From: Litoribaculum gwangyangense
GTDB taxonomy: Bacteria > Bacteroidota > Bacteroidia > Flavobacteriales > Flavobacteriaceae
Length of the DNA: 64,000 nt
Direction of reading: 5' to 3'
Assembly (NCBI RefSeq): GCF_039543505.1
Contig: NZ_BAABJW010000002.1
Location: 620,001 to 684,000, forward strand
In this document: one piece after another, positions 52,294 through 61,778 of the stretch
Position numbering within the stretch: position 1 is the first letter of the stretch
Layout: each line of letters starts with the position of its first letter
Translations under genes and position numbers: made by a program
The notes under the pieces: generated by a model
What the model was told of the DNA's origin: nothing
Seen by the model: only the letters and a program-made list of their open reading frames with translations
Database searches by the model: none

Positions 52294-52984
52294 TAGCATC
52301 ATACTATTATTGAGTGTGTCTGTTTATGCACAAAATGATAGCATACCGAATGTGACCAAGGACACATTGATTATAAAAGAAAAATATGGATTGCGCATAG
52401 GTGCCGATTTAAGCAAATTGGCACGTTCTTTTTATGATGATAACTACAGCGGTTTTGAAGTTATGGTAGATTTTCGTCTTAAAAAGAAATTATACTTAGC
52501 TGGCGAACTTGGTTTTGAAGAGAAAAAAACTTTAACAGATTATCTTGATATAACCACAAATGGAAGTTATTTAAAAGGGGGTATCGATTACAATTCTTAC
52601 CAAAACTGGTTGGATATGGATAATATGATTTATTTTGGTTTTCGTGTGGGTGCCAGTTCGTTTAGTCATGATAGAAACAATTTTACCATTTACAGTACCA
52701 ATCAATATTGGGAACCCCAGTTTTCCTCAACTGAACTCAAAGAATTTAATGGCCTAACAGCATTTTGGGCAGAAATTATGTTAGGTATGAAAGTGGAACT
52801 ATTCAATAATTTGTATTTGGGCCTAAACGTGCAACTTAAAATTTTAGCCGCCGAAACCGTACCGGATGGTTTTGAAAATGTTTATATTCCTGGGTTTGGA
52901 AAAACATATGATAGTAGCAGAATAGGTGCAGGTTATAGCTATTTCCTGGCATATAGAATTCCGCTTTACAAAAAATATAAGTAA
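52259..52984 (+). CDS. DUF6048 outer-membrane-type protein
   Basis: This 241-residue protein has a signal peptide (TLIYFISSIILLLSVSVYAQ) and beta-barrel-like strands (YGLRIGADLSKLARSFYDDN, FEVMVDFRLKKKLYLAGELG), matching DUF6048. Its start lies 35 bp inside the DUF6452 gene in another frame, so translation is probably coupled. Always seen with DUF6452 after rlmD in the flavobacteria I recall; both are probably envelope proteins. Confidence 0.82.
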   Translation: MKQQHTLIYFISSIILLLSVSVYAQNDSIPNVTKDTLIIKEKYGLRIGADLSKLARSFYDDNYSGFEVMVDFRLKKKLYLAGELGFEEKKTLTDYLDITTNGSYLKGGIDYNSYQNWLDMDNMIYFGFRVGASSFSHDRNNFTIYSTNQYWEPQFSSTELKEFNGLTAFWAEIMLGMKVELFNNLYLGLNVQLKILAAETVPDGFENVYIPGFGKTYDSSRIGAGYSYFLAYRIPLYKKYK

Positions 52985-52985
52985 A

Positions 52986-54509
52986 TTAAAATTTTTTATT
53001 CAACTCTTTGAATGAGTCTAGGGGTTTATAATCTCCAACACTAAAAACTATAGGAACTGAAAAAGGAACGACTACTGGCTTACCATTTTGATATCCTGGT
53101 TTTATGGCAGGTGTTATATTTTGAATAATACTTTCAATTTCATTACCTAGAAATGGATTAGGTGCTTTTACTTTAACACCTGTAATTTTTCCTTCTTTAT
53201 CAATTTTGAAATGGGCAAGTATTCTAATTATTCCTGTTAAACTTGTCTTGTAACGCAAATTAGTATCGAATTCTTTTTTTATAATACGTCCTACCAACTC
53301 GGACATACATTTTCTCATCAGATCGGGGCTCTTCGACTTTTCACATCCTTTAAACATTGGTGGAGTCATAATTATGGGTGCTTTATTACATCGGACAATG
53401 TTTTTATTATCAAACCTAGTTATTAAATGGTATGAATACATGTTTAAGATATCATTGTTTGTTATGTTCAACTTTTCGAGAGGATAACTATTAAAAATTC
53501 TTATTAGTTTTTTACTGAGTTCTGGGTTATTAGAGTTTGTTCTAGCATCTATCATTTTTCCTTTTTTATCAAGACTAAAATTAATCATTAAGGCATTAGA
53601 CTTTAATGGAAAAAAAATTTTATCGAGCTCCTTTTCGCTAAGGTTTCTTGTAAAATGCTGCTCTAAATCCTCATTACGTTCAAAAACAGAGTCTCTCGTT
53701 TCAAGCACATTTTCCTTGTAAGATTCCGTTTTAGATTCAATGATAAATAAAATCTCTTCGCTAACATCATAAGAAGTTGGTATACCATTTCTTGTTGGAG
53801 GTATTTTAAATCTAGGAAGTGTTCCAATAACTCTATCCAATTCATTATTAAAAGCTTCAGTTGAACCTTTACAATGGGCATTTATAATATTACCATTGGC
53901 TTCAACTGTGAAATTTATTTTCAAATTTATCTCGCCTAAAAGTTTGGCTTTCTGCACTTCAATTAGAGATAAGTTGCTGATTATATGACTTTCAATTTGC
54001 CTTCTAAGGCATTGTTTTATTTTATTATAATTATTCTCAGAGTCACAACCTTCAAAAACTGGCATTCTATCATATACGATAACTGAACTGCAATTAATAA
54101 CTGCGATATCTTCTTCAGAAGAAATAATTTGTAACACATATTTATTTTTAGGACTTTTTTCAGGAATATTTAACTTTTCTATTTCATACTTTTTAAAAGC
54201 TTCAACAATATTGTTATTTAATTCTGAATAAGCCGATGTGGCATAAATGTTTACCATATCACCTTTGTCATTAAAACGAAAAGTCAAAAAGATTCTTTTT
54301 TCGTTTTCAATGTCTTTTTGGAATTTTACCGCTTTTAGTAAATCGGTATTTATATGATTTTTAAAGAATTTAGAAAGTTCGTTAAATTTTGATGGTTGTG
54401 CATAAAAACCAAACTCTTCATATTTATCCTTAAATTTGTTGGTATGAGTTTGAGAATAACATAGATAGACGCAAAACAGTAATAAAAGTGAGAATACTTT
54501 TTTCATCAA
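52986..54509 (-). CDS. Exported protein with two TonB-C-like repeats
   Basis: This 507-residue protein has a signal peptide (MKKVFSLLLLFCVYLCYSQT) and an ABAB layout. Two copies of a domain starting PVFEGCDSE (about 155) and PMFKGCEKS (about 390) continue into a TonB-C-like fold (INFTVEANGNIINAHCKGST; AHFKIDKEGKITGVKVKAPN). Each is preceded by a smaller related unit (FRFNDKGDMVNIYATS; FSLDKKGKMIDARTNS). TonB-C domains bind outer-membrane receptors or peptidoglycan; no membrane anchor is present, so it is not a normal TonB. Function unknown. Confidence 0.72.
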   Translation of the reverse strand: MMKKVFSLLLLFCVYLCYSQTHTNKFKDKYEEFGFYAQPSKFNELSKFFKNHINTDLLKAVKFQKDIENEKRIFLTFRFNDKGDMVNIYATSAYSELNNNIVEAFKKYEIEKLNIPEKSPKNKYVLQIISSEEDIAVINCSSVIVYDRMPVFEGCDSENNYNKIKQCLRRQIESHIISNLSLIEVQKAKLLGEINLKINFTVEANGNIINAHCKGSTEAFNNELDRVIGTLPRFKIPPTRNGIPTSYDVSEEILFIIESKTESYKENVLETRDSVFERNEDLEQHFTRNLSEKELDKIFFPLKSNALMINFSLDKKGKMIDARTNSNNPELSKKLIRIFNSYPLEKLNITNNDILNMYSYHLITRFDNKNIVRCNKAPIIMTPPMFKGCEKSKSPDLMRKCMSELVGRIIKKEFDTNLRYKTSLTGIIRILAHFKIDKEGKITGVKVKAPNPFLGNEIESIIQNITPAIKPGYQNGKPVVVPFSVPIVFSVGDYKPLDSFKELNKKF

Positions 54510-54589
54510 AATTATTGTATTGGAATCAATTTTTTAAAAATAGAAAAAATCTTACACAAATCAATAAAACCAACCACTTAAAAATTATT

Positions 54590-54597
54590 TATCTTTG
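54590..54597 (+). promoter_or_regulatory. -7 promoter element of the agu operon
   Basis: TATCTTTG is an exact TAnnTTTG match, 23 bp before the aguB ATG, in the divergent 111-bp gap. A clear -33 TTG is not visible. Confidence 0.4.
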
Positions 54598-54620
54598 CTT
54601 GCAAATAACTAACTTTAGGA

Positions 54621-55508
54621 ATGCCAAAAAATACATACCACATAGCTGTTATTCAGTTAAATTTGAATAACACTCCTGAAAACAATCTTAAAAAATGTCT
54701 GGAATGGGTAAAAAAAGCTGCCAAACAAGGCGCAGAAGTTATCTCCTTGCCCGAATTGTATAGTAGCCATTATTTTTGCCAAAGTGAAAATGTTGATAAT
54801 TTTACCTTCGCGGAACCTTTATACAGTACTTCTTTTAATGCCTTTAGTAGTTTAGCTAAAGAATTAGGTGTTGTTATTATTGTGCCATTTTTTGAAAAAA
54901 GAATGGCTGGCGTGTACCATAACAGCGCATATATTATCGATGCAGATGGTTCTGAAGCTGGGTTGTATAGAAAAATGCACATACCCGATGACCCACATTT
55001 TTACGAAAAATTTTATTTCACACCGGGTGATATCGGTTTTAAGTCCTTCCCTACTAAAAAAGGAAATATTGGTACCTTAATTTGTTGGGATCAATGGTAC
55101 CCAGAGGCTGCCCGATTAACGGCCTTACAAGGTGCCGAAGTGTTGTTTTACCCAACAGCAATCGGCTGGCATCCGCAGGAAAAAGCAGAATACGGTGCCA
55201 ACCAACAAGGAGCATGGATGAATGTAATGCGTGGTCATGCTGTTGCCAATGGCATTTATGTGGCTGCGGCAAACCGCATTGGATTAGAGAAGTATTTGCC
55301 AGATACCAACGGTATCGAGTTTTGGGGTTCTTCATTTATCGCTGGTCCCCAGGGTGAAATTTTAGCCCAAGCTTCGGTTGATAAGGAAGAAATTTTAATA
55401 GCGGAAGTCGATTTAAATCTTCAAGAAAACGTTCGCCAAAACTGGCCATTTTTAAGGGACAGACGTATCGATAAATATGGCGATCTAGTTAAACGCGTTA
55501 TTGATTAA
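54621..55508 (+). CDS. aguB: N-carbamoylputrescine amidase
   Basis: This 295-residue nitrilase-superfamily enzyme hydrolyses N-carbamoylputrescine to putrescine, CO2 and ammonia. The catalytic triad is visible as E45 in SLPELYSSHYF, K118 in LYRKMHIPDD and C155 in LICWDQWYPEAAR. Sequence and the adjacent aguA support this substrate over other amidases. Its stop overlaps the next start as TAATG (55506-55510), indicating coupled translation. Confidence 0.94.
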   Translation: MPKNTYHIAVIQLNLNNTPENNLKKCLEWVKKAAKQGAEVISLPELYSSHYFCQSENVDNFTFAEPLYSTSFNAFSSLAKELGVVIIVPFFEKRMAGVYHNSAYIIDADGSEAGLYRKMHIPDDPHFYEKFYFTPGDIGFKSFPTKKGNIGTLICWDQWYPEAARLTALQGAEVLFYPTAIGWHPQEKAEYGANQQGAWMNVMRGHAVANGIYVAAANRIGLEKYLPDTNGIEFWGSSFIAGPQGEILAQASVDKEEILIAEVDLNLQENVRQNWPFLRDRRIDKYGDLVKRVID

Positions 55509-56548
55509 TGAAAATGGAGAACTGGATATTTCCTGCCGAATGGGAACAGCAACAAGGTGTTTTATTGTGTTTTCCGCATAACGGTTACGATTGGCCAGGG
55601 AAATATAAAGTTATTCAATGGGCGTTTGTAGAATTTATTAAAAAAGTTGCTAGCGTTGAAACCGTTTTTTTAGTAGTTGCCAACTCCAAGCTTCAAGATA
55701 AGGTGCTGGGTATGCTAAAAACGGCAGATGTAAATACCAAAAATGTAATTTTTATTATTCATAAAACCAACCGTAGTTGGATGCGCGATTCTGGTCCTAT
55801 TATCGTAAAAAAAGGAAATCAACGAAAAGCCATTAATTTTAATTTCAATGGATGGGCGAAATACAGTAATTACCAATTGGATAAAGGGGTTCCTACAAAA
55901 GTAGCCGAAACCTTAAATATTCCTGTTGAGCAAGCTATATTTAACGAAAAACCTTTTGTTTTAGAGGGTGGCGCCATTGATGTTAATGGAAAGGGAACGC
56001 TTATCACTTCAGAAGAATGCTTACTACATCCTTCCATTCAGGTTAGAAACGAAGGATTTACCAAAGTTGATTACGAACGTGCTTTTAACCAGTTTTTAGG
56101 TGTAACCAATGTTATTTGGTTAAGTAACGGCATCGTAGGTGATGACACCCATGGGCACATTGATGATTTAGCGCGTTTTGTTAATGCAGATACCATAGTT
56201 ACCGTAGTTGAGACCAATCCAAAAGACGAAAATTACAAACCGTTACAAGACAACTTAAAACGATTGCAAAACGCTATTTTGGAAAACGGAAAAGCACCAA
56301 ATATTGTAACCTTGCCTATGCCAAAACGTATAGATTTTGATGGAGTTAGACTACCGGCTAGTTACGCCAATTTCTTAATTTGTAAAAAAACCGTTTTAGT
56401 GCCAACCTTTAACGATGCCAACGACCGTATAGCCTTAAACACATTAGCTGAATGTTTTCCAAACAGAGAAGTGATTGGTATTTCTGCCATTGATTTTATT
56501 TGGGGTTTCGGCACACTGCATTGTTTAAGCCAACAGATTCCAAAGTAA
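55508..56548 (+). CDS. aguA: Agmatine deiminase
   Basis: This 346-residue guanidino-modifying enzyme converts agmatine to N-carbamoylputrescine and ammonia. The family start FPAEWEQQQGVLLCFPHNGY, RSWMRDSGPIIV, the LEGGAIDVNG and GDDTHGHIDD segments and the nucleophilic C339 in GTLHCLSQQ are present. With aguB it forms the two-step route from agmatine to putrescine. Arginine decarboxylase is not in the window. An ATG at 55514 is an alternative start. Confidence 0.95.
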   Translation: MKMENWIFPAEWEQQQGVLLCFPHNGYDWPGKYKVIQWAFVEFIKKVASVETVFLVVANSKLQDKVLGMLKTADVNTKNVIFIIHKTNRSWMRDSGPIIVKKGNQRKAINFNFNGWAKYSNYQLDKGVPTKVAETLNIPVEQAIFNEKPFVLEGGAIDVNGKGTLITSEECLLHPSIQVRNEGFTKVDYERAFNQFLGVTNVIWLSNGIVGDDTHGHIDDLARFVNADTIVTVVETNPKDENYKPLQDNLKRLQNAILENGKAPNIVTLPMPKRIDFDGVRLPASYANFLICKKTVLVPTFNDANDRIALNTLAECFPNREVIGISAIDFIWGFGTLHCLSQQIPK

Positions 56549-56560
56549 TTACACTACAAT

Positions 56561-56767
56561 TTATTTATAATATTTTCTAATACTTACAGGGTTCTCTGTT
56601 GGAAAATCATCAGGGATTTTTTGTATCACATCTCCTGTTGATTCTATCAACACCGTCGTATAATGTCGGAATAAATTCAATACGTCCATAAAGGTATCAA
56701 TATACCCTGATTCAGAATGAAATAATCTTACTTTACCATAATCAATTGTGAATGAAAATTGGTTCAT
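56561..56767 (-). CDS. Small hypothetical protein
   Basis: This 68-residue frame (MNQFSFTIDYGKVRLFHSES) is acidic, soluble and not recognised. It lies convergent with aguA, 12 bp away, and is followed upstream by a 233-bp AT-rich gap (56768-57000) in which I see nothing but A/T tracts. Codon use looks normal, but its shortness keeps confidence low. Confidence 0.45.
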   Translation of the reverse strand: MNQFSFTIDYGKVRLFHSESGYIDTFMDVLNLFRHYTTVLIESTGDVIQKIPDDFPTENPVSIRKYYK

Positions 56768-57000
56768 GTCCGTAATAGTCCTTAATTAACTTTCATAAAT
56801 CCGAAGTTTTTAGAAACTTCTGACTGTTTTCAACATAAATAACAAAAACTTTAATAATGTAATTGTTTAATTAAGAAATAAGTTATAAATATTTATTTGA
56901 TTAGAAGTTATTCGAAATTAAGTACTTATAATTTTTCGTTTTTTAAGATTATAAAATTAACTTAGCTTTTTTCAAAATACTAACCACTAACCAACCAAGA

Positions 57001-58221
57001 ATGAATCCTCACAAAACAGAACGTTTACATGCTTTAGATTCCCTAAGAGCCATCATGATGATGCTGGGAATTGTATTACACTCAGTAATAACATACATTG
57101 GTGGAGAACCCTACACCGCTTGGCCTATAAGAGACCCAAATAATTTCAATACTAATTTAGAGTGGATAAATGCTATTATTCATATTTTCAGAATGCCCAT
57201 TTTCATGGTCGTTGCAGGATTTTTTGCTGCTCTTTTGTTTTATGAACGTGGCTCGCAACGAATGTTTAGAAACAGAATGAGTCGTATCACTTATCCGTTT
57301 TTTGTTTTTCTTGTGGTTCTTTTTGTTCCTGTGACGGGAGGAATGAATTATACAAAAAGTGTATTTTCATCAAACCCAAACGCATTTACAGATACCTTAG
57401 AGCAATACACAACTCTTAACAGTTTTTTACCAACAAGCACTGTACACTTGTGGTTTTTATATTATCTAATTATGTTTTCTGTTTTGTCGTTTGCATTGGG
57501 ATTATTGTTTAAAAAGTTACCTAAAACATCACAATTTATTCATAATACGTTTCATTCAATTTTTAATCATTCTCTACTAAGACTTATGGTGTTTACACTT
57601 ATAACAATAATTATTCTGCTTATTATGGATCGCTACTGGGTAAATACCTCAACAAGCTTGATTCCAGACTTATATACATTCATTTTTTACTTTTTTTTCT
57701 ATATGTTTGGCTGGATGCTTTTCAAATCTAAATCACTTTTGAACAGTTTTAAAAAAAACGATTGGTTATTTACCTTTTTAGGCACAGCACTTTTTACGTG
57801 GTACTTTTTTACAGATTTAAGATCATTGGACTTATGGATAATAATAACAATTAGATCATTTTGTTGCTGGTTGCTTTTATTTGGCATTACTGGTCTTTTT
57901 ATTCGATTTGGAAGTGAACATTCTGCTAAAATGCGTTACATATCAGATTCATCTTATTGGGTATATTTAATGCACCTCCCTTTAACTATAATTATACCTG
58001 CATTAATTGTAGACTGGAATATTTCAGGAGTTCTCAAATTTTTATTTGTTACCATTACAACAGGTGTAATCTGTTTTGTAACCTACCATTATTTCGTAAG
58101 AAATACATTTATAGGTAAATTTTTAAATGGCCGAGCCTATAGTAGAAAGCTAAAAGACATAAAACCTGAACCAACTAAAAATCCAAATTTTAGGGCTTCT
58201 GCAAGCACCTCCAATGCATAA
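57001..58221 (+). CDS. Acyltransferase-3 family membrane protein
   Basis: This 406-residue protein has about ten membrane helices and the acyltransferase-3 signature LHALDSLRAIMMMLGIVLHS with the catalytic His in the first helix, plus FRMPIFMVVAGFFAALLFYE. It resembles OpgC/MdoC-like proteins that O-acylate glycans at the membrane. The C-terminus is a short polar tail. The gene is followed by a GH26-like glycosidase gene after 30 bp, so both may act on an envelope glycan. Confidence 0.88.
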   Translation: MNPHKTERLHALDSLRAIMMMLGIVLHSVITYIGGEPYTAWPIRDPNNFNTNLEWINAIIHIFRMPIFMVVAGFFAALLFYERGSQRMFRNRMSRITYPFFVFLVVLFVPVTGGMNYTKSVFSSNPNAFTDTLEQYTTLNSFLPTSTVHLWFLYYLIMFSVLSFALGLLFKKLPKTSQFIHNTFHSIFNHSLLRLMVFTLITIIILLIMDRYWVNTSTSLIPDLYTFIFYFFFYMFGWMLFKSKSLLNSFKKNDWLFTFLGTALFTWYFFTDLRSLDLWIIITIRSFCCWLLLFGITGLFIRFGSEHSAKMRYISDSSYWVYLMHLPLTIIIPALIVDWNISGVLKFLFVTITTGVICFVTYHYFVRNTFIGKFLNGRAYSRKLKDIKPEPTKNPNFRASASTSNA

Positions 58222-58251
58222 AAAACTCCCTAATTTTTAATCTCATTATTT

Positions 58252-59277
58252 GTGTATTCTAGGAATTCATCCCAATCATTAAAAACGAGATTTGAACCGG
58301 AGAATGGTGAATGTCTTTTTTTTATTGGTCAAGATCTAAAAGCTATAGGTGGCCTTGAAAATTACAATGACGGTTATTGTAATTATTTTGAAATCCCAGC
58401 AGGGATAACCTTATATACCAATTTTTCACCTGGAGATGAATCGTTTGGTTACTATTTAAAGGGAAACGATGGTATAAAAACCATAGCTAATTGGGGCGCA
58501 GAAGACTCTTGTGCGGAGTGCTTTATAAATAATAACACCTTTAACAATACCATGATAGCCATTGGTTTATCCATAGTGAATCATGAAAAAAAAGTAGCCA
58601 ATGGCAATCACGATAACTTAATCAAAGAATTAGGAAATTGGATAAAATCTATAAACCGGCCCGTTTTTTTAAGAATTGGTTATGAGTTTGATGGTTGGGA
58701 ATGGAACAATTATAACAAAAAACACTATTTAATGGCTTGGCAACATATTCATAACATGTTTAAGGATATGGATGTAAATAATGTGGCGTTTGTTTGGCAA
58801 TCTAAAGGTTCTGGCTCTAACCAAGAAGTGCTAGAAGATTGGTATCCCGGTGACGATTTGGTAGATTGGTGTGGCTACTCTTATTTTGGTAACCCCGATC
58901 AAGAAATGCTAGTCTTTGCCAGAAAACATAATAAGCCTGTATTTATTGCAGAAGCTACGCCAGTTATGGAAGACAACGGACTATTTTTTGACACATGCCT
59001 TGGTAAACCTAAAATAGCAAAAAAAGTTTGGGACGCATGGTTTGTACCCTTTATAAATACTTTAAATAGCAATAAAGATGTCATTAAGGCCTTTTCTTAT
59101 ATAAATGTAAATTGGTCTGCGCAACCCATGTGGAAAAACAATCCTGTTTTTAAAAAAGTAGATTCTCGTATTCAAGTAAGCGACTATATTTCTAAAAAAT
59201 GGCTGGAAGAAATAAATAAACCCAGATATTTAAAATCCTCTCCACATGTATTCAAAAAAATATACTTTACACATTAA
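58252..59277 (+). CDS. GH26-like glycoside hydrolase
   Basis: This 341-residue protein has a TIM-barrel pattern of the GH26 type: the acid/base Glu is E145 in LRIGYEFDGWEWNN and the nucleophile is probably E234 in VFIAEATPV; WGCGYSYFGN-like aromatic residues sit between. GH26 enzymes cut beta-mannans or related glycans. Its best in-frame start is a GTG at 58252 and there is no signal peptide, which is odd for this group, so the N-terminus may be truncated or the true start missed. It follows the acyltransferase gene by 30 bp. Confidence 0.75.
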   Translation: MYSRNSSQSLKTRFEPENGECLFFIGQDLKAIGGLENYNDGYCNYFEIPAGITLYTNFSPGDESFGYYLKGNDGIKTIANWGAEDSCAECFINNNTFNNTMIAIGLSIVNHEKKVANGNHDNLIKELGNWIKSINRPVFLRIGYEFDGWEWNNYNKKHYLMAWQHIHNMFKDMDVNNVAFVWQSKGSGSNQEVLEDWYPGDDLVDWCGYSYFGNPDQEMLVFARKHNKPVFIAEATPVMEDNGLFFDTCLGKPKIAKKVWDAWFVPFINTLNSNKDVIKAFSYINVNWSAQPMWKNNPVFKKVDSRIQVSDYISKKWLEEINKPRYLKSSPHVFKKIYFTH

Positions 59278-59365
59278 ATTACAAACAAATAGGGATTGTG
59301 AAAAAGTATTGAATATTTAAATTGTTTTAATTTATAATTATAAATTACCGCTATCAAAATTAAAT

Positions 59366-61735
59366 ATGAAGAAAAAATTCAAACAAATCATCCACAGGAT
59401 ACAGAACCAAATCAAAAGGATTATACCAGGAAACAATGCAGCTAAGGGAGCGGCATTAGGCTTGCTGATTACAACTGGCCTATTTTGGGTACTATATTCC
59501 ATAGGAAAATATAACGGTCTCAATGATAGATGGGTACTCTTATTTAGCTTTGTATTTGTTCTGGTAGTAACCATATTTGGTTTTGTCTCTAGATGGTTAA
59601 TAAAACTTTTATGTAGTGTTCCAGAGTTCTACAAATTAGCGCTTTTAATTACCGTTCCACTACTTTTTTTTATGAGTTTTGATTGGTTAATTCCTGTATT
59701 CATTGTTGTACTTGCCTCACTTTGTGGGGCAGCCATACTGGTTTTGAAAAAAAACGGATTTCAAAAGCTAACAAAGCCAAAAAAGATAGTTACAGTTATT
59801 GGGATGGTTATTGGATTTGGTGGCTTCGTTGGGTTTGGATTTCTATATGGTCGGGTAGGTTTTGATCTGGATCCCATCATCAATGCCGCACTATCGGTTG
59901 AATCAAATATTCAACAAATAAAGGCGATTTCACCTGCCGGAAAAGGACCTTACCAGGTGAAGACGGCTACATATGGGAGTGGAAAGGATCTTCATCGACC
60001 CGAATTCGGCGAGGAAGTCGATTTTAAAACCGATTCTGTAAACGGCTTAGCCTTTCTAGATAATTGGAAAGGATTTGGAGGTTGGTGGCGTGAAAAATAC
60101 TGGGGATTTAATCCCAAGTCCCTGCCAATAAATGCCCGTGTATGGTATCCAGAAGGAACAGGACCCTTTCCTTTAGCACTTATTGTACATGGAAATCACA
60201 GCATGCAAGATTATTCAGATCCGGGATACAAATACCTTGGAGAATTACTTGCTTCAAGAGGAATTATCCTGGCATCTGTAGATGAGAATTTTATAAATGG
60301 GTCTTGGTCGGACATTTTTGGGGGGTTAGAAAAAGAAAATGATGCACGCGGATGGTTATTACTTGAACATTTAAAAGTGTTTCATGAGTGGAATAGAACG
60401 AAAGGTCATCTGTTTTATAAAAAAATTGACACAGCTAACCTTGGACTTATAGGACACTCTCGAGGAGGCGCAGCTGTAGCTCATGCTGCCATGTTCAATA
60501 AACTTCCGTTTTATCCAGATGACGCTTCCATTAAATTTGACTACAACTATAATATTAAGTCCATTGTAGCTATAGCTCCGGTGGATGGGCAATATGAACC
60601 GGGAGATAGCAGAACAAAAATTGAAGATGTCAGTTATTTTGTGCTTCATGGAGCGCAAGACGCAGATGTTAGCTCTTTTATGGGTTCTCAGCAATATGAA
60701 AGGATAACTTTTACAGATAGCCTCTATCATTTTAAATCAGGAGTTTACGTATATGGGGCCAATCACGGGCAATTTAACACCAGCTGGGGCAATAACGATA
60801 CAGGCAATCCTTTTTCAGGACTCCTTAATCTCAAACAGCTGCTCTCTGCCGAAGATCAACAGAAAATTGCGAAGGTTTACATCAGTTCATTTCTAGACAT
60901 AACATTGAAAAACAATAGAGATTATCTGCCGTTATTCGTAGATGCAAGAAAGGGGAAAGATTGGTTACCCGAAACGATCTACCTAAACCAATTTGAGGAT
61001 TCAAATTTAAAGCCTGTTGCCAATTTTGATGAAGACTTCGATGTGTCTACCATCACCCAAAAAGGTGGAAAAATAACAACCAAAAACCTGTCTGTATGGC
61101 GCGAGCAAGAGATAAAACTTAAGTGGCAGAAAAAGGGAAGTAGAGCCCTTTTTGTAGGATGGAACTACGAACTTGATAATGAAAAGGAATCGATTGAATC
61201 TGTACCAGATTCACTGATAGCCAGCTATACTATCCATCTTTCTTCTACCGCTATTGATTCTTCAGCCGTATTGGTTTTCGCAATGGCCGAATCTAAAGAA
61301 ACTGCCAACCCTAAATCAGAAGGGAAATGGGTAAATAAAAATAGCGACAACAATAAAAATAAAGATAACGAGGAAGATGCTGTGGATACTGATAAGGATG
61401 AGGAAAAAGACGATAAAGACGAACCCAAAAAACCCATAGATTTTACTATTCAATTGAGCGACTCTTTCGGACAAAAGGTTTCATTTCCCTTAAGCACTTT
61501 TTCACCTTTACAAAGAACCATTGAAGTGGTGATTATGAAAACAGGATTTATTAAAGACAACAAGGAATCTGAAAAGGTATTTCAGACATTCTATTTTCCA
61601 ATAGAGCAGTTTAAAAAAATTAATCCAAACTTTATGCTTTCCAATATTAAATACATAAAATTCATTTTCGATAAAAATGAAAGCGGGGTGGTCACAATTG
61701 ACAATATAGGATTTATGAAGAGTATAGGTTATTAA
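59366..61735 (+). CDS. Membrane-anchored alpha/beta hydrolase
   Basis: This 789-residue protein has an N-terminal membrane region of about four helices (GAALGLLITTGLFWVLYSIG and following, residues 30-170), then an extracytoplasmic alpha/beta hydrolase domain (about 225-520) with the oxyanion segment LALIVHGNHSMQ and the nucleophile Ser (about 365) in GLIGHSRGGAAVAHA; a late His lies in VYGANHGQFN. A highly charged Lys/Asp/Glu linker (about 655-690) precedes a C-terminal beta domain. Dienelactone-hydrolase- or chlorophyllase-like esterase activity is likely; the substrate is unknown. Confidence 0.82.
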   Translation: MKKKFKQIIHRIQNQIKRIIPGNNAAKGAALGLLITTGLFWVLYSIGKYNGLNDRWVLLFSFVFVLVVTIFGFVSRWLIKLLCSVPEFYKLALLITVPLLFFMSFDWLIPVFIVVLASLCGAAILVLKKNGFQKLTKPKKIVTVIGMVIGFGGFVGFGFLYGRVGFDLDPIINAALSVESNIQQIKAISPAGKGPYQVKTATYGSGKDLHRPEFGEEVDFKTDSVNGLAFLDNWKGFGGWWREKYWGFNPKSLPINARVWYPEGTGPFPLALIVHGNHSMQDYSDPGYKYLGELLASRGIILASVDENFINGSWSDIFGGLEKENDARGWLLLEHLKVFHEWNRTKGHLFYKKIDTANLGLIGHSRGGAAVAHAAMFNKLPFYPDDASIKFDYNYNIKSIVAIAPVDGQYEPGDSRTKIEDVSYFVLHGAQDADVSSFMGSQQYERITFTDSLYHFKSGVYVYGANHGQFNTSWGNNDTGNPFSGLLNLKQLLSAEDQQKIAKVYISSFLDITLKNNRDYLPLFVDARKGKDWLPETIYLNQFEDSNLKPVANFDEDFDVSTITQKGGKITTKNLSVWREQEIKLKWQKKGSRALFVGWNYELDNEKESIESVPDSLIASYTIHLSSTAIDSSAVLVFAMAESKETANPKSEGKWVNKNSDNNKNKDNEEDAVDTDKDEEKDDKDEPKKPIDFTIQLSDSFGQKVSFPLSTFSPLQRTIEVVIMKTGFIKDNKESEKVFQTFYFPIEQFKKINPNFMLSNIKYIKFIFDKNESGVVTIDNIGFMKSIGY

Positions 61736-61778
61736 TTAAAACAATTCAATTGCTAGCATTGCTCAAGAAGATGATGAA

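Noticed and set aside
54488..54670. Sixty-codon frame overlapping the aguB start
   Set aside because: It runs through the promoter gap and into aguB in another frame; composition is that of non-coding AT-rich DNA.
59683..59865. Frame inside the membrane hydrolase gene
   Set aside because: It is in another frame of a well-supported 789-residue gene and has no family features.
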